A DNA stretch of 64,000 bases from Ehrlichia canis str. Jake. Its GTDB lineage: Bacteria > Pseudomonadota > Alphaproteobacteria > Rickettsiales > Anaplasmataceae. Position numbers and translations under genes: made by a program. This document shows, piece by piece, positions 49,167 through 58,211 of the stretch. The first letter of the stretch is position 1, and every line of letters starts with the position of its first letter. Location of the stretch: assembly GCF_000012565.1 (NCBI RefSeq), contig NC_007354.1:744001-808000 (forward strand). Direction: 5' to 3'. The notes under the pieces are model-generated. The model searched no databases, was not told the DNA's origin, and was given only the letters and a program-made list of their open reading frames with translations.

Positions 49167-49469
49167 CTACAAAGATACTTTCACACCTTTTGCTACAGCA
49201 TTTTTCACAAGCTTTTTAATCTTTTGAGCTTTATCAGTCAACTTTCTAGATGATGTATTAAGTAAGTACAAATCAAAACCACCCTTATAGTCTATTGTTC
49301 TTAAAGTACGGCTAGACACTTTAAACTTAAATTTCCTATTTAAAATATCACTTAACAAAGTAACATTATGCAAGTTAACTAAGTAGGTTCTTTTAGTCTT
49401 ACGATTAGAGTGTGATACTTTATTTCCAAAAGACTTTCCTTGACCTGTAATATCACAAACCCTACTCAT
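49167..49469 (-). CDS. rpmB: 50S ribosomal protein L28
   Basis: L28 is a small protein of the large subunit near the E site. This 100-residue version has the family start 'MSRVCDITGQGKSFGNKVSH' (about residues 1-20), followed by 'SNRKTKRTYLVNLHNVTL' (about 21-38). The core 'FKFKVSSRTLRTIDYKGGFD' (about 47-66) comes next. It ends in a basic tail (about 73-100) longer than in E. coli (78 residues), as is usual for alphaproteobacteria. A small hairpin (TCTCAA / TTGAGA, 49540-49556) lies in its upstream region and may be leader structure. It stands alone; no rpmE or rpmG neighbour. Confidence 0.95.
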   Translation of the reverse strand: MSRVCDITGQGKSFGNKVSHSNRKTKRTYLVNLHNVTLLSDILNRKFKFKVSSRTLRTIDYKGGFDLYLLNTSSRKLTDKAQKIKKLVKNAVAKGVKVSL

Positions 49470-49586
49470 TTTACAAACCTAAACTCTTAACTAATAGGGA
49501 ATTATTATAACAATACAGTAACATTAGTCAAATACAAATTCTCAAGATTATTGAGATCTACAATAACCAATTACTATAAACACAAT

Positions 49587-49985
49587 AAGACATTAATCTT
49601 GCACTTACATAGGAGCTCATTTAGGAATTTCTACATTAAATGTAATGAAAAACTCAGGTGGTCATCATGTTGCTGGAAGTATATTCAGTACTAGAGAAAG
49701 TAGGTTAATTCATAATATACTTGAGACCGTACAGCTGTTTTAGATAGTTTGAAAATTGGTACTTCAACAATATAAACCAAACCCTTATCTTCCTAATACA
49801 GGTAAAGATGACAAAGGAATCCTTTTGTTAAAGAAAAACCATATGATGCTAAAGAAACATCGCATGGTAATGGAGATAATAGTTTGAAAATATACACAAA
49901 TAAAGATAATTTAAGTGATGCACTTGATACTAGAAACCAGCTCAAAACAATGATTGGAAATACAATAGATGATGGTACATTTCAC
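49587..49985 (+). pseudogene. Decayed, inverted fragment of virB6-4
   Basis: The plus strand of this spacer parallels virB6-4 codons about 865-995 (complement of roughly 22270-21880). Runs of identity include AGGAGCTCA, TTAGGAATTTCT, GGTGGTCAT, GTTGCTGGAAGTAT, TTCATAATATACTTGAG, TTAGATAGTTTGAAA, CTTATCTTCCTAAT, GATGCTAAAGAAAC, GGTAATGGAGATAATAG, TTTAAGTGATGCACTTGAT and CTCAAAACAATGATTGGAAA. Translated pieces read 'IGAHLGIS', 'HVAGSIFSTRE', 'LIHNILE' and 'LSDALDTRNQLKTMIGNT'. It has small insertions and deletions, frameshifts and stops, so it is not functional. Both ends fade into A/T-rich spacer. It is on the opposite strand from the parent and 27 kb away. The repeat array of virB6-4, which would come next, is absent. 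Confidence 0.92.
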
Positions 49986-50252
49986 TTTTCGAATTATAGT
50001 GTAACCTATATATTACGAAATTTAAATTATAATTAAATCATAAAATTTGTAATATAAATAGATATATTATCTACTAATATAGCATAAAATTTAATTTGAA
50101 TTCCATTGTAATAGCAAAAATTCATAAATATTCTGGCTACACACAAAAACTATAGAAAATTTACTGAACTAACATTTTTGCAATTTTTAAATTCAGAATG
50201 CAATTCGATCATAATGATAGAAATTTAGAAACATTCTTATAATACACACAAA
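49986..50252. other. Spacer before the priA 3' end
   Basis: The rest of the 783-base rpmB-priA gap: A/T-rich sequence with no frame. The virB6-4 likeness stops near 49985. Confidence 0.4.
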
Positions 50253-52238
50253 CTACATAAAATTTACTGGATCAACATCTATTGTAATCTTTATCTTATT
50301 TACTTTTGAATAATATTCCTTATATTTAGCAAGTAACTTTTGTATCATAACATTATTCTGTACCTTAATTAAAATTCTATATCTATACCGCCTATTTAAA
50401 AAACTTATAGGCGCAGGAACTGGCCCTAGAACAGTTAATGTATGTGGAAGAGTATTTACTATTCGTTTTGATACATTTACAACATCAGGTTCATGTTCAC
50501 CACTAACTATTATACCTATTAATCTTGTATACGGTGGCATTTTAGTTAATGATCTAGACTCAAGTTCTAAATTATAAAATAGTTCACGATTATAAGATAA
50601 TAATGATTTTATTAATGCACTATTGACATCATAAGTTTGCAACATTACCTCACCGTTATCTACAAATCTACCAGAACGCCCTGATACTTGATGTAATAGC
50701 TGATATGTCCTCTCTGTAGCACGTAAATCACTATTATTTAAACCCAAATCAGCATCTACTACGCCAACAAATGTCAATTTGGGAAAATTATGACCTTTAG
50801 CTATAACCTGAGTTCCAATAATAACATTAACTTCATTACGCATAATGAGGTCAACCATAATACCTATATCTTTACTACTAACATCACTGCTAATTACTGC
50901 AATTTTAGCATCCGGTATTAGCGCAACTATCTCTTCCGCAACTCTTTCTACACCTACTCCATATGATATAAGCGAAGACTCACATAAACAATTACTACAT
51001 TGATTTTGCATTGCGCAAGAATATCCACAATAATGGCATAATAACACATTCTTTTTCTTATGTTCTATAAGCCAAGTAGAGCAGTTTTTGCAAGACATTT
51101 TAAAGCCACAAGCTCTGCATAATCTTAATTTTGCATAACCACGACTGTTTAAAAAAAGCATAACCTGATCTTGCCTTTCTAAAACCTTCAATATATTATT
51201 ATATAACTCGTATGATAACCAAGTGTTCACCATCTTGCTTTTACACAAATCAACAATTTTTACTGATGGAAGTTTAGCATTCCCAAATCTTTTCGTTAGT
51301 TTTACATGATAATATTGAGACTTAAGAACATTATTGATTGTCTCTAAAGACGGTGTCGCTGAAGATAAAATTATCGGTATGTTTAAATTCTTTGCCAACA
51401 CAATAGACATATCACGCGCATTATAAAGCACACCAGATTCCTGCTTAAATGATGAATCATGCTCCTCATCTACAATTATCACCTTAAGGTTATTGTATGG
51501 CAAAAATAAAGCAGATCTTGCACCTATTACAATCAAAGACTGTCCATATGCTACAGATAACCAATATTCTCTACGATTTTTTAACGTCAAATTTGAATGC
51601 CATTCTACTGGATAATAACTATCAAAATAACGCTTTATACGTTTTATCAATTGCAATGTTAATACTATTTCTGGAAGTAAAATCAATGCTTGAGCCGTTT
51701 CATCCCTCTTAATCAACTCACGTATAACTTCACAATAAACTTCTGTTTTTCCAGAACCAGTTTCACCATCTAATACTATAACAGAATAACCTGATACCTT
51801 ATCAATAATATCATCGTACGCAAACCTCTGCTCATCTGATAAACTAATTGCCACATCATTATATTTGTCATTTTTCTTTACAGAAAACTTCAGACTACTA
51901 AAAGACTTAGCATTGATTACATTACTGAACACCATTTTCAACACTAACCCTGCTGGAACAACATTATATTCACTTACCCATTTAATAAAATTAAGCAATG
52001 TAGGATTAATTCTTGGCAAAGAACTCTTAGAAATTATAACTTTTAATTGTAACTTTTCTATACCACAATCTAAAGGCTTTGAATTACTCAATTTTAATAC
52101 AATACCAACTAATGTTCTCACACCAAAAGGCACAAGAACATATTCACCAATAAACAATGATTCATTTTCCGGAATACTGTAATAAAATGTTTTATTAATC
52201 GGTACTGGAAGTAACACTTCAGCTATCATGCTAAACAT
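50253..52238 (-). CDS. priA: Primosomal helicase PriA
   Basis: PriA reloads the replication machine at stalled forks. This 661-residue protein is shorter than the E. coli 732. The N-terminal DNA-binding domain starts 'MIAEVLLPVPINKTFYYSIP' (about residues 4-23). The helicase core has Walker A in 'VLDGETGSGKTEVYCEVI' (about 155-172), 'ILLPEIVLT', the DEAH-like 'IIVDEEHDSSFKQ' (about 252-264) and 'SATPSLET'. The zinc-binding domain (about 371-420) keeps its paired cysteines ('CRACGFKMSCKNC', 'CHYCGYSCAMQNQCSNC'). 'GTQVIAKGHNFPKLTFVGVV' and 'QVSGRSGR' complete the helicase. Either the first Met or the fourth codon (52229) could be the start. A spacer to its right appears to hold a decayed copy of its 5' end. 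Confidence 0.96.
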   Translation of the reverse strand: MFSMIAEVLLPVPINKTFYYSIPENESLFIGEYVLVPFGVRTLVGIVLKLSNSKPLDCGIEKLQLKVIISKSSLPRINPTLLNFIKWVSEYNVVPAGLVLKMVFSNVINAKSFSSLKFSVKKNDKYNDVAISLSDEQRFAYDDIIDKVSGYSVIVLDGETGSGKTEVYCEVIRELIKRDETAQALILLPEIVLTLQLIKRIKRYFDSYYPVEWHSNLTLKNRREYWLSVAYGQSLIVIGARSALFLPYNNLKVIIVDEEHDSSFKQESGVLYNARDMSIVLAKNLNIPIILSSATPSLETINNVLKSQYYHVKLTKRFGNAKLPSVKIVDLCKSKMVNTWLSYELYNNILKVLERQDQVMLFLNSRGYAKLRLCRACGFKMSCKNCSTWLIEHKKKNVLLCHYCGYSCAMQNQCSNCLCESSLISYGVGVERVAEEIVALIPDAKIAVISSDVSSKDIGIMVDLIMRNEVNVIIGTQVIAKGHNFPKLTFVGVVDADLGLNNSDLRATERTYQLLHQVSGRSGRFVDNGEVMLQTYDVNSALIKSLLSYNRELFYNLELESRSLTKMPPYTRLIGIIVSGEHEPDVVNVSKRIVNTLPHTLTVLGPVPAPISFLNRRYRYRILIKVQNNVMIQKLLAKYKEYYSKVNKIKITIDVDPVNFM

Positions 52239-52731
52239 TAAAACAACAAAGCTATTTTATTATAACAAAAGAAACACAACTTACATATTACCTATAAATT
52301 TTAATTTTATACCTACTACTTACCAACTAACAATAGCAAATTTATATGTAAAGTTTAATTTAAACACCATATTAAAAAAAAGTATAAAATATCTTGTACC
52401 ACAAGAAAAGTTTAACTATCATGCTAAACTTTTAATATCTGTTATAACAAAAGTTCAACAATTCACACATTATTCTTAAATTTATCTGCCACTTAACATG
52501 AGCAAATCAGCTTGTATCATGAACTAAATAAATAAATTTTATATGTTATAGAATTCTACACTTGTCTATTAAATCTAATACTGATTATAAACTCAAACAG
52601 AACATACCTTTAAAGTCCTTTATATTAAAAACCACTTAAAAAATATCCTACACACTATAATAATTAAGTATTAACTTACTAAAGTTGTAACAAGAAAATC
52701 ACTATTGAAAATATACATCTCATATATTTAC
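52239..52731. pseudogene. Spacer with a probable decayed copy of the priA 5' end
   Basis: The stretch 52290-52434 resembles the priA start region (about 52090-52240) in the same orientation. Both contain AATTTTAAT and then TACCAACTAA, and both end in CTATCATGCTAAAC after a GTAC...AAG stretch. The copy is rich in point changes and short indels. An 83-codon plus-strand frame (52228-52479) crosses it and is probably meaningless. From 52480 to 52731 I see only A/T-rich spacer. Confidence 0.5.
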
Positions 52732-53706
52732 TTAATCACGAAAAAGAAAGTCTTTAATTATTGCATCCGCAAGTGCAATTGATGCTTCTCTATTGTTATC
52801 TCCTCTTTTCTTTTCAGCATTAATCATAAGATACTCTGGATGAAATTGAAAATACATATTACCATAATTATCCTCAATTCCCTCTATAATACCATCTTCT
52901 GACATAGCAATAATTTTATACCCCAAATTATATATTTTCTTAATATTTTCTATATCAGTATCAATTGCTTCTGAATGTGAATCTGGAAAATATATTACCT
53001 GATTCTTAGCCAATAAATCTAAACTAGCAGCAATATCTGATAGCCTATTATTAGGCAAAATTTTGATTTGATGCAAATTCGCATCTACATTTCTAGGGTT
53101 AGGTGCTGAAACAGTATGCGACTTTACAGAAATTTGAGATTTAATAATGTTCTCCACTCTTGTAACTCTAATACCATTTGCATACATTATGCCTTGCAAA
53201 CCACCACAAACACCAAAAAGATGTATACAGTGATTATCATTATGAATTATACTAACAACAGCATTAGTAATTAATTGCCTGTTTAAAGATGGAGCAATTG
53301 GTAAAGAACTAATATTATAATGGTTACCAGGTATCAGTATTCTACTAATATTATTTTCTTTAATAAACTTCATCACAACATTTTTTATAATATCATACCT
53401 TGATATCTCATAACTCTTCTCATAAGTTTTATTAATACTGATTATTTCATCTTGCACTAACTGCATAATCACATTGTAGTCCATCAAAACTACATGAACA
53501 CCATAACTTTCAAGTAACTTTGTAATTCCCAAAGCAGTGTTATATTCATTAGGATAGCTGACAAATTCAGTAGATAATAATCCAACTACAATATCTTTCT
53601 TATTATATTTTACACACCCTGCTAGTACAGTAACATAAGGGATAGCAAATGTAAGAAAAAATAAGGTTAATATTACAGTATAATTTATCCTAAATGTAAA
53701 TTTCAT
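52732..53706 (-). CDS. Lipoprotein-type class I glutamine amidotransferase (peptidase C26-like)
   Basis: This 324-residue protein has the fold of class I glutamine amidotransferases, closest by pattern to peptidase C26 (gamma-glutamyl hydrolase, PuuD). The nucleophile Cys is near residue 167 in 'HLFGVCGGLQGIMYANG', and the His/Glu pair is near 289/291 in 'YFQFHPEYL'. 'YFPDSHSEAID' (about 242-252) parallels the His-His-Gln-Ala motif of PuuD. The N-terminus is a hydrophobic signal (about 9-29) ending 'VTVLAGC', a good lipobox with Cys at about 31. So it is probably exported and lipid-anchored, unlike PuuD, which is cytoplasmic. It could act on gamma-glutamyl peptides or wall fragments in the periplasm; substrate unknown. 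It stands alone and is divergent from hemD. Confidence 0.78.
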   Translation of the reverse strand: MKFTFRINYTVILTLFFLTFAIPYVTVLAGCVKYNKKDIVVGLLSTEFVSYPNEYNTALGITKLLESYGVHVVLMDYNVIMQLVQDEIISINKTYEKSYEISRYDIIKNVVMKFIKENNISRILIPGNHYNISSLPIAPSLNRQLITNAVVSIIHNDNHCIHLFGVCGGLQGIMYANGIRVTRVENIIKSQISVKSHTVSAPNPRNVDANLHQIKILPNNRLSDIAASLDLLAKNQVIYFPDSHSEAIDTDIENIKKIYNLGYKIIAMSEDGIIEGIEDNYGNMYFQFHPEYLMINAEKKRGDNNREASIALADAIIKDFLFRD

Positions 53707-53936
53707 CTAATTGTCTCTAAAATAATATAAATCACCATTATCAATGCACTAGAATTAAATACTACGATATTATTAGCATGTAAAATCAACAAAATCATAT
53801 TATTTATTACAGGTAGCTAAGCGTTATTATCAGAAATACATAAATTTACTCTTACTTATTACTTAACAAAGTTCTATTATTAAATTCAAATGTTAAGTTG
53901 ATTATCTGTATATACTAAGGTATTTTCTTAACAACT

Positions 53937-54659
53937 ATGCAATTTTATTATATGAAATCTTTATTAGTTACTCGTCCAGAAAAAGACTCTATCAAAATTA
54001 AGGAATCTCTCAATAAATTAGGGTTCAATGTGTATATCGAGCCAATGTTTTCAATAAAATATTTAACAGCTAAAATAACACTAAAAGATTTTGATTTGAT
54101 AATATGTACAAGTCAGCATAGCATAATTGCTTTAAGTAAAATCACCAAAAACAGGGATATAACTATCATCACAGTCGGTAATAACACTATGCACATTGCA
54201 CAAGAATTAGGGTTTACATTTGTAAAATCACTTAATGGCAATATTAACGATGTTGTTTCTTATCTACAAAATTATAGCAAATCTAATATTTTATACATAA
54301 GAGGGAAAGAAGTAACATACAATCTCAAAAAAACTTTTAACCATTACAAAAACTTTCAAGAAATTATACTATACAATACTATAGACAGAACACATTTTAG
54401 CAAATGCTGCTATAGTGCTTTTTTAGGAAATAAAATATCAGGTGTTCTACTTTACTCTTCAAGAACTGCAGAAATACTAATAGAATTAATAAAAAAATAC
54501 AATATACAAGATAAAATAAGTAACATTACAGCTTACACAATGAGCAATAAAATTGCAAACACCGCAAAAAATGTTCATTGGAAAACGATAAAAATATCTG
54601 ATCAACCTACTAATGAATCACTACTATCATTAATTTCAAATAACATTAGAAACATTTAA
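53937..54659 (+). CDS. hemD: Uroporphyrinogen-III synthase
   Basis: HemD closes the linear hydroxymethylbilane ring with inversion of ring D in haem synthesis. The 240-residue protein has the two-domain HemD pattern. The opening 'LLVTRPEKDSIKIKESLNKL' (about residues 9-28) is followed by 'FDLIICTSQHSIIAL' (about 54-68), 'ITVGNNTMHIAQELGF', the mid 'ILYIRGKEVTYNLKK', the second 'SGVLLYSSRTAEILI' (about 168-182) and 'AYTMSNKIANTA'. Sequence conservation in this family is low, but these features are characteristic. The start may be the sixth codon, ATG at 53952, as families begin close to the 'LLVTRP' motif; there is no strong Shine-Dalgarno for either. No other haem gene is next to it. Confidence 0.88.
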   Translation: MQFYYMKSLLVTRPEKDSIKIKESLNKLGFNVYIEPMFSIKYLTAKITLKDFDLIICTSQHSIIALSKITKNRDITIITVGNNTMHIAQELGFTFVKSLNGNINDVVSYLQNYSKSNILYIRGKEVTYNLKKTFNHYKNFQEIILYNTIDRTHFSKCCYSAFLGNKISGVLLYSSRTAEILIELIKKYNIQDKISNITAYTMSNKIANTAKNVHWKTIKISDQPTNESLLSLISNNIRNI

Positions 54660-55103
54660 AAAATATACTCTAATTCAACATTATAAAATACATTTTAAAA
54701 ATTCACATAACAATTAAAATTCACAAAAAATATATATAATCAGGTGATTATATGGCATAATTAATTTAATATATTTATATAATATATAACTCACTACTAC
54801 TAAATAAATGAAAATTATATTCGTAAACATATAAACTAGAAAAACCAATAAGGTTACACTTGACAAAATATATAAACATAATTACCACAAAAGTTACATA
54901 TAACATCATGAATAATATTATACTTCTAACAAATAACTATCATTTTATGTAATCTTTTATAATACACTAATGTAAAAAAAAAAAAAAAAATATATAGATA
55001 TTGAGTACTATATATCTACTATCTCATGCTAAACATTAATATTGAAGCACACTAAAACATACTTTTTAATACATAAGAAGCCACTTTACTAAAAGTATAA
55101 AAA
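54660..55103. other. Spacer with a 17-base poly-A tract
   Basis: 444 A/T-rich bases between convergent hemD and the aminopeptidase gene. It contains an uninterrupted run of 17 A (54974-54990), the longest homopolymer I noticed in the window. On the minus strand this is 17 T, downstream of the aminopeptidase; I see no stable stem just before it. No frame is found. Confidence 0.5.
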
Positions 55104-56828
55104 TTACTTATCTTTTAAATTTCTACATGCATTATGTAACCAACACTTAACTTTTTGATCTAAATATGGTGCTACTGTATTGTAGACAAAACTATGATAC
55201 TGATCTATATAACTAATTTCTTCATTGTTTAACATATTGCTATCTATCAATTTCAAATCTATAGGTACACATGTTAGTTGTTTAAACCTTAAAAAATTAT
55301 CCATACATTTTTCAACATACATTAGATTTTCAATCCTTATCCCATATTCTCCATTTTTATAATATCCTGGCTCATTCGACAAGACCATATTCGGCTTTAA
55401 CACAATATCATTTCTGCATGAAATAGCACAAGGACCTTCATGAACTGATAAAAAACTTCCTACCCCATGACCTGTCCCATGTTGATAATCAAGCCCTGAT
55501 TTCCATAAATATTGCCTTGCTAACACCTCCAACATTCCACCATTAGTTCCTAAAGGGAACACTGCTGTTGCTAAAGCAATATGACCTTTCAAGACTAATG
55601 TAAAATTAGTAATTTGTTCAGGTGTTGGCTCTCCTACAACAATAGTACGTGTAATATCTGTAGTACCATCAAGATACTGTCCTCCAGAGTCTAATAAATA
55701 TAACCCATTTTTACATATTAACTTATTTGTATTGTTATTTGCTCTGTAATGTATTATTGCACCATTTTCTCCAAAACCAGAAATTGTAGCAAAACTTTCA
55801 CCACGAAACAAATCTTGTTCTTGCCTAAAACTCAACAACTTTGATTCAACATCTAATTCTGTAATTTCCTGATTATTATCTAATTGAACATTTAACCAAT
55901 ACAACAAATTAATTACAGCAACTCCATCTCTAATATGAGCATTGACTGCACCTTGTATTTCAACATTATTTTTCTCAGATTTCATTAAAAGACAATTATC
56001 TGAATTCTTAATTAATATATCTTGTTGATTCAAACATTGAAAAACATTCATCGGTATAGTAGATGCATCTATTACTATTGATTCAATAGACTCTAAAACA
56101 TTAAATAAATCATTCAAAGAATACACTTTAAGATGCTCATATTTAACATCTACTGAACATATATCATCAACAAATAAATCAACTCTTCCATCTGAATATA
56201 AAATTGCTCTAGATAACACTGATGGATTATAAACAAATTTGTTGTTACGTATATTCAATAACCATGAAATCACATCAGTATCTGTAATTAAAGCAGCATC
56301 TTTACCAGACAAATATTTTACTGCTTCACAAGATTTTTTATAACTTTCAACACCAGAATATTTTAAAGGATGCTCTACTATATCACACTCCATACTAAAG
56401 TCACGAATCCACAACTTATCAATTAAAATTTGATCTAGTGGCCTTAAAATAAGGCTACAATCTTCATATTTTTTTACATGACTTAAAGTAACCAATGAAG
56501 ATTCATAAGCAATAACAGCATTAGATGCAAGATTTTCCACACACCATTGCCAAGGTGTCAAATCACAAACATTATGTATTTGATAATCATTAAGATCTAA
56601 CTCCCTTGTTGCTTGTAATATGTACCTACCATCAGTAAAAAAGTGTTGCTTACCTTCCCTTGAGATTATTAAAGTAGCATTCGACCCAGAAAATCCACAT
56701 AACCACTTTACTCTCTGCTTATTAACAGGCACATATTCAGACTGATATTCATCTGTATTATGCAATAACAATAAATCTATCGCATATTCACTCATTAAAT
56801 TAATTAATTGATTCAATCTGCTCTTCAT
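55104..56828 (-). CDS. Xaa-Pro aminopeptidase (peptidase M24B)
   Basis: This dimetal peptidase removes an N-terminal residue that precedes proline. From 56828 it is 574 residues, the three-domain long form seen in alphaproteobacteria and eukaryotic XPNPEP1. Two creatinase-type N-terminal domains (about residues 1-295) include 'VKWLCGFSGSNATLIISREG' (about 41-60). The catalytic domain (about 300-510) has the metal Asp in 'YLLDSGGQYLDGTTDITRT', the His in 'YQHGTGHGVGSFLSVHEGP', the Glu in 'LSNEPGYYKNGEYGIRIEN' and a C-terminal extension to 574. All metal ligands are present. The frame opens at 56879, but the first 17 extra residues are Tyr/Ile-rich and unlike the family, so ATG at 56828 is preferred. 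Probable roles are peptide recycling from host-derived nutrients. Confidence 0.93.
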   Translation of the reverse strand: MKSRLNQLINLMSEYAIDLLLLHNTDEYQSEYVPVNKQRVKWLCGFSGSNATLIISREGKQHFFTDGRYILQATRELDLNDYQIHNVCDLTPWQWCVENLASNAVIAYESSLVTLSHVKKYEDCSLILRPLDQILIDKLWIRDFSMECDIVEHPLKYSGVESYKKSCEAVKYLSGKDAALITDTDVISWLLNIRNNKFVYNPSVLSRAILYSDGRVDLFVDDICSVDVKYEHLKVYSLNDLFNVLESIESIVIDASTIPMNVFQCLNQQDILIKNSDNCLLMKSEKNNVEIQGAVNAHIRDGVAVINLLYWLNVQLDNNQEITELDVESKLLSFRQEQDLFRGESFATISGFGENGAIIHYRANNNTNKLICKNGLYLLDSGGQYLDGTTDITRTIVVGEPTPEQITNFTLVLKGHIALATAVFPLGTNGGMLEVLARQYLWKSGLDYQHGTGHGVGSFLSVHEGPCAISCRNDIVLKPNMVLSNEPGYYKNGEYGIRIENLMYVEKCMDNFLRFKQLTCVPIDLKLIDSNMLNNEEISYIDQYHSFVYNTVAPYLDQKVKCWLHNACRNLKDK

Positions 56829-57607
56829 AAACTTTATATTTTTCACATAAAATATATATATTACTATATAACATAACACACAACAGCTGCTTTTAATAAC
56901 TGAACTGAAATATGAATGATTTTAAAAATAAAAAATTTCTTATAATAACATTACATAATAATCTAGAATAATAAACCACATGCACACCCAAACATCTTAG
57001 CATAAAGAACAACAAAAAACACAAATCTAAGATTACACTAATTTTAAATTCAGTAATTATATTTTTATAATTACAAAGACATTTAAAGTATGTCATATGT
57101 CCAACATAATTCATACAAAATTGTACAAGTCATTGATTTTTTTTAACCTTATAATAAAAAATTACAGAAACTAGTTTATAGAACTATCTATTTCCCTAAT
57201 ATTAACCACCTAAACAATCACAAGAAAATACTATTAAATGACATTCCACAACAAGTACTAATAGCATTTATTACAAATTCAATTTACTCATCATATTTTA
57301 ATTCTAAATTATTAAGTAATAAAATTATAATACTACTACTCACCTGTGATTTAAAACACAACATTACATAATAGTATTAACTACTAAAGCTAAACAACTA
57401 TACAAATTAGCTCAAGAATAATAATCTTTTTAGCAAAACCATGACTAATAATAGAAAAGTAATGTTAATTAATTCTACAAACTAGAAACATCCATCATAA
57501 AACTTTATGTAAATTACATTTAAATTCTAATCAAGTAGCAGAAAATCACAGCGATACTATCAAACAAATTTTCTCATAATGTATATTTATTACCTAAAAT
57601 TCATCAG
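56829..57607. other. Long spacer, no gene accepted
   Basis: 779 A/T-rich bases. A 73-codon minus-strand frame (56893-57114) of Phe/Leu/Cys-rich residues is open, but I judge it chance. I compared this region with the 3' end of the protease gene and found only weak likeness. It should hold the promoter for the aminopeptidase. Confidence 0.4.
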
Positions 57608-58150
57608 CTAATAAGAATTTAACGTTAGCTTATCACCACTCATATTGAAATTAAAATACTGTAAAAAACTCATTCCTAAAAGAGATGTACGCATTGGAGA
57701 AACATTTACACTAGCTTTTACATTATTAACAACAAAACCTCCTATTTGCATTTCAGATATTTCTACATATAAAGCTTTTATTGTTCCATTAGCAGTATGA
57801 TATGTTTTCTTTTTATTTAAATATTTTAGATGCTTTTTCAATCTCTTTGCATCCTCTACTGACAAAACCACATCAGTAGCTCCAGTATCAACTAAAAAAT
57901 TAATTGGTATTCCATGAACAGTAGCTTCTATATAAAAATGTCCATCTTTTGCCCTACGAAACTCAACTCCTCCTCCATCAACATAAGTAACTTTCTTATT
58001 ATGAATCACACTATTAGGAAAAAATTTATCAAAGTATTTACTGCTAATATCATTTTTAGCACTACTAAAAAACATCATCAATAATATAAAACCTAACCAA
58101 AACAATACATATTTTACGTTTTGCATAATGGATTCCAAAAAACTCACCAA
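57608..58150 (-). CDS. Membrane-anchored retropepsin-like aspartic protease
   Basis: This 180-residue protein has an N-terminal membrane anchor (about residues 12-29) and a retropepsin-like domain (TIGR02281, clan AA). The catalytic motif is in 'IPINFLVDTGATDVVLSVED' (about 83-102), with Asp-Thr-Gly. A later hydrophobic-Gly motif, 'TSLLGMSFLQYFNFNMSGDK' (about 155-174), is the usual end of the family. One Asp-Thr-Gly per chain implies a dimer, as in retroviral proteases and Rickettsia APRc. The domain would face the periplasm. The rickettsial relative APRc can cleave surface autotransporters; whether this one does is unknown. The 61-base gap to the exonuclease gene suggests one transcript with it and era. 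The ATG at codon 9 is an alternative start. Confidence 0.85.
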   Translation of the reverse strand: MVSFLESIMQNVKYVLFWLGFILLMMFFSSAKNDISSKYFDKFFPNSVIHNKKVTYVDGGGVEFRRAKDGHFYIEATVHGIPINFLVDTGATDVVLSVEDAKRLKKHLKYLNKKKTYHTANGTIKALYVEISEMQIGGFVVNNVKASVNVSPMRTSLLGMSFLQYFNFNMSGDKLTLNSY

Positions 58151-58211
58151 TATTACAATGATATATTAGCAAACATATAAATTAATTAACTAGATATATG
58201 GAATATATAAC

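Noticed and set aside
52228-52479. 83-codon plus-strand frame beside priA
   Set aside because: Lys/Asn/Ile/Tyr-rich translation of A/T-rich spacer, lying in the probable decayed priA copy and overlapping the priA start.
56893-57114. 73-codon minus-strand frame
   Set aside because: Phe/Leu/Cys-rich, no ribosome-binding site, no family; typical chance frame in A/T-rich DNA.
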